DNA from: a virus
Reading direction: 5' to 3' (one strand)
DNA: 57,558 bases
Virus record (IMG/VR): IMGVR_UViG_3300022920_000504
Span: 1-57,558 of that record
In this document: positions 53,224-57,558 of the stretch, one piece after another
Position numbering within the stretch: the stretch's first letter is position 1
Layout of the letters: each line of letters begins with the position of its first letter
Notes under the pieces: generated by a model
Databases searched by the model: none
What the model was told of the DNA's origin: nothing
What the model saw: only the letters and a program-made list of their open reading frames with translations
Position numbers and translations under genes: made by a program

Positions 53224-54575
53224 TGTATAGTGTTCTTGAATTTTTCAAGATAGGAATTGGTCCTTCTAGTTCACATACTATAGGACCAATTACTGCATCT
53301 CGTAAGTTCGTCACTTTTCTAAAACATAAAAAAGTATTTGGGAAAGTTGATTCGATTAAAATTGAATTGTTCGGTTCACTTGCATTAACAGGTGCTGGTC
53401 ACGGAACACCAATAGCAATTCAACTTGGGTTAATGAACTACTCGGCGGATAAAGTAAAACAAAGGCAGTTAAATGAAGTTGATTCACTTGACGGTGAATT
53501 AAAACTTGGTGGAATTCGCAAAATCAAATTTACAAACGATGATATAATTTTCAATAAAAAGAAAAAACTTCCGTATCATCCCAACGGAATAAAGTTTTAT
53601 GCGTATGTAGACGGAGACGAAGTCGCAACTAGAATTTATTATAGCATAGGTGGTGGATTTGTGGTAACCGAGGAAAATGCTAAAAAGAATAAAATAAAAT
53701 CAAGCAAGAAAAAACTTACTAATGCATTTTCAACTGCGGACGAACTTTTCACCATTGCAGAAAATCGTGATCTTAACATATCAGATGTTATACTTGAAAA
53801 TGAAAAATGTTTTAGAAAAAATCGTGAAACAAAAAAGAAACTGCGGAAAATATGGAAAGTGATGCAGGAGTCTGTTGATCGTGGTTTAATTGCAAATGGA
53901 ATGCTTCCTGGTAAAATAAATGTGGAACGAAGAGCTGGAATCATGTATGAAAAGTTTTTAGAAAATCAACAAGTCGGATCAAATGATTATTCAGATTATG
54001 TAAGTATTTGTGCAATTGCAGTAAACGAAGAAAATGCAGACATGAATCGTGTGGTTACTGCTCCAACAAATGGTGCATCTGGAATTATACCAGCAACGAT
54101 GATGTATATCAATGAATATATTACCGATAAACCTGAAGATTGGGAAATAAAATTTCTATTAACTGCCGGAGCAATTGCAATGTTGTATAAAATAAATGCA
54201 AGTATCTCAGGTGCTGAAGTCGGTTGTCAAGGTGAAGTAGGAGTTGCGTGTAGTATGGCAGCCGGTGCATTAACTGAAATTGTAGGAGGAACTTTAAAGC
54301 AAGTTGAAAATGCGGCGGAAATTGCTATGGAACATAATCTTGGATTGACGTGTGATCCTATTGCTGGTCTTGTACAAATACCTTGTATTGAACGAAATGC
54401 GATAGGAGTTGGCAAAGCAATTAATGCAAGTCGTATGGCAATGTTAAACGAACAAGATACTAAAATATCACTAGATGATGTGATTAAGACAATGAAAGCA
54501 ACAGGTGAAGATATGAAGTCTGCTTACAAAGAAACAAGTCAAGGTGGATTGGCAGTAAATGTAACTGAGTGTTGA
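53223..54575 (+). CDS. sdaA: L-serine ammonia-lyase (serine dehydratase, [4Fe-4S])
   Basis: A 450-residue single-chain enzyme (E. coli SdaA 454). The N-terminal domain begins with FFKIGIGPSSSHTIGP, the family hallmark; the catalytic domain has VTAPTNGASGIIPATMMY and GAEVGCQGEVGVACSMAAGAL, then LTCDPIAGLVQIPCIERNA, holding the cluster cysteines. The last residue is Cys450, which fits the C-terminal tail cysteine that caps the fourth iron in characterised enzymes. It converts serine to pyruvate and ammonia. The ATG overlaps the stop of the acyl-CoA dehydrogenase gene (TAATG), so the enzyme belongs to the carbon cassette and would feed pyruvate alongside acetyl-CoA. Confidence 0.95.
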   Translation: MYSVLEFFKIGIGPSSSHTIGPITASRKFVTFLKHKKVFGKVDSIKIELFGSLALTGAGHGTPIAIQLGLMNYSADKVKQRQLNEVDSLDGELKLGGIRKIKFTNDDIIFNKKKKLPYHPNGIKFYAYVDGDEVATRIYYSIGGGFVVTEENAKKNKIKSSKKKLTNAFSTADELFTIAENRDLNISDVILENEKCFRKNRETKKKLRKIWKVMQESVDRGLIANGMLPGKINVERRAGIMYEKFLENQQVGSNDYSDYVSICAIAVNEENADMNRVVTAPTNGASGIIPATMMYINEYITDKPEDWEIKFLLTAGAIAMLYKINASISGAEVGCQGEVGVACSMAAGALTEIVGGTLKQVENAAEIAMEHNLGLTCDPIAGLVQIPCIERNAIGVGKAINASRMAMLNEQDTKISLDDVIKTMKATGEDMKSAYKETSQGGLAVNVTEC

Positions 54576-54600
54576 CTTTTTTTAAAAAATATACGATAAT
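54572..54600 (+). promoter_or_regulatory. Sigma70-like promoter before the second methyltransferase
   Basis: TTGACT (54572-54577) overlaps the stop codon of the serine dehydratase gene; 17-base spacer; GATAAT (54595-54600). The predicted start falls at about 54607, the A of the ATG, so the message would be leaderless. Confidence 0.55.
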
Positions 54601-54606
54601 ATAATA

Positions 54607-55809
54607 ATGTATATAAAAGAACTAGAGAAGTTTGCGATTAAACCTTACTTTTTTATTGGAGAAGATGACTGGACATCAGTAAAAGAAACATACGAACGAG
54701 CAGATGTGCAAGAAACACTCGCAGAGATTTTAATGAAATACGATCTTCCGTACATGGAAATTTCTGAAAAAGAAGCACTCGCAGAATACAAAACATTAAA
54801 AGGAACAAAGTGGAACGATTTGTTTGTAGACAAAAAATGGTTCGCACGTTCTGAATATGAATGGCCATTAAGTACAACTTTGTTGAAACGATTAAACACG
54901 GGAAACAAAGCAAGTAACTTCTTCCAACAAGAAAATCGTTGGAGTGTATGTGGAAGTGTTTCACCTGGTCCGTTGAGAACTTGGAAAAACAAAGATTTTA
55001 TGACAAGTTTGATGGGATGTCTTTATACTTTGAAGTCTCCAAAAGTAGATAAATCAACATTGCGTACCGGTATAGGTCTTAGAAAGTATATTTGCAGTCA
55101 ATTCAAACCCAATGTTGCTAAGGTATTGTATGAAAAGCATAATGCAAAAACGGTACTTGATTTCAGTATGGGGTGGGGTGATCGGTTGTGTGGTTTTTTT
55201 GCAAGTGATTGTACCGAGAAATATATTGGTCTTGATCCTCGTAAAGAAAATCATCCAATCTATAAACAACAAGCAGAATTTTATGAAAAGCATCGCACGT
55301 TTTTTGAAGTAGATAAATCATATGACTTTATATGTTCACCTGCGGAAGATGCAGATTTATCAGCATACAAAGAAAGTGTTGATTTGATTATGACAAGTCC
55401 ACCCTATTTCTCGGTGGAACGATATAGCAATGATGATACTCAAAGTTGGGTTCGTCATAAAAGCATTGAAGATTGGAATACTCAATTTTTGCAAAAAGCA
55501 ATTGATAATGTATGGGAAACTTTAAGACCAGGTGGTTTGCTCATGGTTAATATTAGTGATGTTAACACTACAAGCAAAGGAATGAAAGGTGGAAAGCAAT
55601 GGTTGAAAATTTGCGATCCCATGAACGATCATTTAAGCAAAAAGGCAAATGCTGAGTATGTTGAATGCTTCGGAATGGAAATGGCAAAACGACCAAATTG
55701 CCTTGGAATCGGAACTGCGGAAGATACTGATGATAGTAAAATGGATACCGAGTATCATGCACGTGAAGGAAGTTTTGGAGAACCGGTGTGGGTTTGGAAA
55801 AAGAGTTGA
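54607..55809 (+). CDS. DNA amino-methyltransferase (TSPPY type)
   Basis: A 400-residue protein with motif order I then IV: LDFSMGWGDRLCGFF at residues 184-198 (S-adenosylmethionine site, with a Trp inside the FxGxG-like turn) and TSPPYF at 263-268, the catalytic motif of N6-adenine or N4-cytosine methyltransferases. YIGLDPR between them carries the acidic cofactor ligand. The region after motif IV (LRPGGLLMVNISDV) completes the fold. An N-terminal domain of about 170 residues without a recognisable family may read the DNA target. Probably protects phage DNA or marks it for transcription. No cognate endonuclease is seen. Confidence 0.85.
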   Translation: MYIKELEKFAIKPYFFIGEDDWTSVKETYERADVQETLAEILMKYDLPYMEISEKEALAEYKTLKGTKWNDLFVDKKWFARSEYEWPLSTTLLKRLNTGNKASNFFQQENRWSVCGSVSPGPLRTWKNKDFMTSLMGCLYTLKSPKVDKSTLRTGIGLRKYICSQFKPNVAKVLYEKHNAKTVLDFSMGWGDRLCGFFASDCTEKYIGLDPRKENHPIYKQQAEFYEKHRTFFEVDKSYDFICSPAEDADLSAYKESVDLIMTSPPYFSVERYSNDDTQSWVRHKSIEDWNTQFLQKAIDNVWETLRPGGLLMVNISDVNTTSKGMKGGKQWLKICDPMNDHLSKKANAEYVECFGMEMAKRPNCLGIGTAEDTDDSKMDTEYHAREGSFGEPVWVWKKS

Positions 55810-55828
55810 ATATATATAGAAAGGTAAA

Positions 55829-56359
55829 ATGACAATGGACGATTTAATATTTGAAATGGAACAACCGAACGAGATACTTTCTGGTTCGGAATGGACCGAA
55901 TGGTGGGCAATAGATGAAACAGGTCTTCATCTTGAGTATGCTCCTGGATATGAACCTGAAAATCAACAAACTGAAAGTTGCGTAGACGAATCAACGAGTA
56001 TTTACATTGATGTCAATCATGAATACGACAATAAGATACACTATCTACAAGAAAAGTATGAAGATGTGTTCGGTAAGTTGGATGAAAATTTTGCAAATAA
56101 TATGTACACAGAAAATGACATAGATTTATTTGCAGATAAACCAATGCAACCATTTCCGATCACTTCATCTTCGGTAGATTACGATGCATGGCCAAGTGAT
56201 TATCTTGAACATTTACGTGACATTATAGATGAATACAATGGAGAAGATGCAGATTGGAGACAACAACTTTCCAAACTTCGTGCTGAATCACCCAAAACTG
56301 ATCCAGAAGAACGAGTGGTTGAAGTACCTTCTACAGATGGATTAATTTTACCAACCTAA
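55829..56359 (+). CDS. Acidic protein of unknown function
   Basis: A 176-residue protein with an AAGG ribosome site four bases upstream; a second ATG at 55835 is an alternative start. It is rich in Asp, Glu, Tyr and Trp (SEWTEWWAIDETGLHLEYAP, DAWPSDYLEHLRDIIDEYNG). No metal or nucleotide-binding motif was recognised. The strongly negative surface could mimic DNA, which would suit an anti-restriction or transcription-modulating factor, but that is speculation. An ATATATAG element lies at 55812-55819. Confidence 0.65.
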   Translation: MTMDDLIFEMEQPNEILSGSEWTEWWAIDETGLHLEYAPGYEPENQQTESCVDESTSIYIDVNHEYDNKIHYLQEKYEDVFGKLDENFANNMYTENDIDLFADKPMQPFPITSSSVDYDAWPSDYLEHLRDIIDEYNGEDADWRQQLSKLRAESPKTDPEERVVEVPSTDGLILPT

Positions 56360-56373
56360 TTGTGTTGTTATCT

Positions 56374-56856
56374 ATGAAACGAACGGGTAAACGAAAAAAA
56401 TACCCAAAACGTCATATGTTTGATCTAGGAACTATCGTGGTTTTTAGATTTGCCGGAAAAACTCGTTTTGGAAAAATTCTTGAAAAAACTTATGAAGAAG
56501 TTGGAAATGATCCAAAAGGTCATGCGACATATGTAATAAAATCTGCACGGATAATATATCCGTGTGTAGGTGTTGACGGAAGTCAGTTGTTCGGTAATAT
56601 TCTCACAGATGATACCAAGGCTGGAGAAATACTTAAAAACAAAATACAACACATCCAATATGATGATTCTGTTTCAGAACAACGTGGATACAAGCACTTG
56701 TCACTTCCTAAACTAAAAGAGTTGTGTAAGAAAAATGATTTAAAAGTGAGTGGATCTAAAAAAGAATTAGTGGAACGACTTGAAAAGTGGTATTATGAAA
56801 CATCCCAATGTGGAGTATCATCTGGAAAAAAGGTAAACGATTCGTTTTTTGCATAA
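56374..56856 (+). CDS. SAP-domain protein
   Basis: The ATG at 56374 gives 160 residues; a GTG at 56362 in the same frame is an alternative start. After a basic N-terminus (KRTGKRKKYPKRH) comes a beta-rich segment (TIVVFRFAGKTRFGKILEKT) that could be a small barrel. Residues from about 108 on (LSLPKLKELCKKNDLKVSG, then SKKELVERLEKW) form a SAP domain, a two-helix DNA-binding motif. A DNA-associated role is therefore likely. It stands between a methyltransferase region and NusG, consistent with chromosome or transcription functions. Confidence 0.72.
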   Translation: MKRTGKRKKYPKRHMFDLGTIVVFRFAGKTRFGKILEKTYEEVGNDPKGHATYVIKSARIIYPCVGVDGSQLFGNILTDDTKAGEILKNKIQHIQYDDSVSEQRGYKHLSLPKLKELCKKNDLKVSGSKKELVERLEKWYYETSQCGVSSGKKVNDSFFA

Positions 56857-56886
56857 ATAGTTCTTGTAAATTTTAACTTTATTGTA

Positions 56887-56896
56887 TATATTTATA
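56887..56896 (+). promoter_or_regulatory. Late-type promoter motif TATATTTATA before nusG
   Basis: An exact copy that ends 12 bases before the ATG of the nusG-like gene, in the 52-base gap after the SAP gene. Confidence 0.5.
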
Positions 56897-56908
56897 TACA
56901 ATAAACAT

Positions 56909-57511
56909 ATGGAAACTATAAACACAGAACAAAACATAGATACCAAAAATAACAAGTGGTATACATTAAAGGTATTGTCTAATTTTGAACAAAAAGCGCA
57001 AAAACTTATAGAAAAAAAGTTAGAACAAGAACCTGAGAGCAAAAAATTTTTTCATGAGGTACTGATGCCATCTGAAATTGTTACAACCGTTAAACAGGGA
57101 AAGAAATCGGCCCGAGTAAGAAAATTGTATCCTGGATATTTGTTTGTAAGAATGAATATTTATGATGAAGAAGACTCAGATGAGTTGAATGCGAAAGCAT
57201 ACTACTTTATTAATGATATAAATGGTGTAACTGACTTTATTGGTGGCAAAAATCCTGTTCAATTGTCAAAACACGAAATAAATACAATCAAAGAACATAT
57301 AGCAAAGTATCAAGATGAAGAAGTACCCAAATCTTACTACGATATAGGTCAACTTGTATCTATTTTAGATGGTCCTTTTATGGGGTTGACGGGAGAAATT
57401 AGTTCCGTAGACTCCGATCACCAAAAGTTAAAAGTGCTTGTTAGTATATTTGGTCGTGAGACACCAGTTGAATTAGAAAACTGGCAAGTTGAACGAGTAG
57501 AAGAAGAATAA
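56909..57511 (+). CDS. nusG: Transcription antitermination/elongation factor NusG
   Basis: The ATG at 56909 gives 200 residues (E. coli NusG has 181); an upstream in-frame start at 56882 lies in the promoter motif and is rejected. The NGN domain begins with NKWYTLKVLSNFEQKAQKLI, the strand-helix pattern of NusG, followed by VRKLYPGYLFVRM and NGVTDFIGG. A KOW domain follows (DIGQLVSILDGPFMGLTGEI, with SSVDSDHQKLKVLVSIFGRE), ending ELENWQVERVE. It should bind RNA polymerase and alter pausing or termination. Full-length NusG in a phage is unusual; it may redirect host polymerase to phage genes. Confidence 0.93.
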   Translation: METINTEQNIDTKNNKWYTLKVLSNFEQKAQKLIEKKLEQEPESKKFFHEVLMPSEIVTTVKQGKKSARVRKLYPGYLFVRMNIYDEEDSDELNAKAYYFINDINGVTDFIGGKNPVQLSKHEINTIKEHIAKYQDEEVPKSYYDIGQLVSILDGPFMGLTGEISSVDSDHQKLKVLVSIFGRETPVELENWQVERVEEE

Positions 57512-57512
57512 A

Positions 57513-57558
57513 ATGGATTTTGATGAATACTTTAAAAAAATGTGTGGAAATCCTGAAG
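57513..57558 (+). CDS. Start of a further gene, cut by the window end
   Basis: An ATG one base after the NusG stop opens a frame (MDFDEYFKKMCGNPE) that runs off the end of the window. Tight coupling to nusG supports a real gene; the function cannot be read. Confidence 0.55.
   Translation, partial: MDFDEYFKKMCGNPE

Noticed and set aside
46677-54575. Carbon genes considered as a stretch of host chromosome joined by misassembly or a prophage border
   Set aside because: Genes on both sides are phage-type, orientation, A+T richness, overlapping starts and spacing do not change at either edge, and no att site, integrase or tRNA is present. Read mapping would still be the decisive test.
1-57558. 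tRNA genes, insertion sequences, integrase
   Set aside because: I saw no cloverleaf-like sequence in the gaps, no transposase or integrase motifs and no terminal inverted repeats; short gaps leave little room for RNA genes.

Overview
The window reads as a piece of a large T4-like contractile-tailed phage genome (myovirus morphology), probably a jumbo-class virus of a Gram-negative host. Every supportable gene is on the + strand, genes are tightly packed (many stop/start overlaps of the TAATG or ATGA kind), and base composition is uniformly A+T rich. I see no tRNA, integrase, insertion sequence or CRISPR array. The Gram-negative host is inferred from a lipoprotein with unimolecular-spanin architecture, and sigma70-like promoters (TTGACT-17 nt-TATTAT type) point the same way.

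Layout. (1) 1-27.8 kb, virion genes: end of the prohead scaffold (gp22-like), major capsid protein (gp23), neck proteins (gp13-, gp14-like), tail completion protein (gp15-like), tail sheath (gp18), tail tube (gp19), a tail assembly chaperone that appears to need a ribosomal frameshift, a 2115-residue tape measure, a 1806-residue tube-cap/baseplate protein, a LysM-type baseplate protein and a 1205-residue hub-like protein. (2) 27.9-29.6 kb, a small divergent family A DNA polymerase and an unknown. (3) 29.6-34.5 kb, a complete PrkA kinase / YeaH (DUF444) / SpoVR trio, a bacterial stress-response set, followed by a DNA methyltransferase. (4) 35.3-42.9 kb, replication and nucleotide genes: gp32-like SSB, UvsX, FEN-type 5' nuclease, DnaB-type helicase, NrdA. 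(5) 42.9-46.7 kb, envelope and small genes: an exported trypsin-like protease, a membrane-anchored protein, a cysteine-rich micro-protein, a probable u-spanin, NrdB (class Ic-like, radical tyrosine replaced by valine), small membrane protein. (6) 46.7-54.6 kb, a central-carbon cassette: Ldh2-family dehydrogenase, thiolase, fused enoyl-CoA hydratase/3-hydroxyacyl-CoA dehydrogenase, long-chain-type acyl-CoA dehydrogenase and L-serine dehydratase. (7) 54.6-57.6 kb, a second DNA methyltransferase, a SAP-domain protein and a full-length NusG.

The most striking feature is that one phage genome carries both a full beta-oxidation cycle with intact catalytic residues and the PrkA-YeaH-SpoVR trio. Together with ribonucleotide reductase they suggest a virus that takes over host lipid and amino-acid catabolism (acetyl-CoA, NADH, reduced flavin, pyruvate) and perhaps the host starvation response. 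This is inference; the families and catalytic residues are visible, the role in infection is not.

Regulation. Two promoter classes are visible. A recurrent 10-mer TATATTTATA (five exact copies, several one- or two-base variants, found close upstream of gene starts) resembles T4-type late promoters and often lies only 1-12 bases before the start codon, implying leaderless or nearly leaderless late mRNAs. Good sigma70-type promoters precede the replication, protease, spanin, thiolase and second methyltransferase genes. Three strong intrinsic terminators separate the head and tail transcription units.
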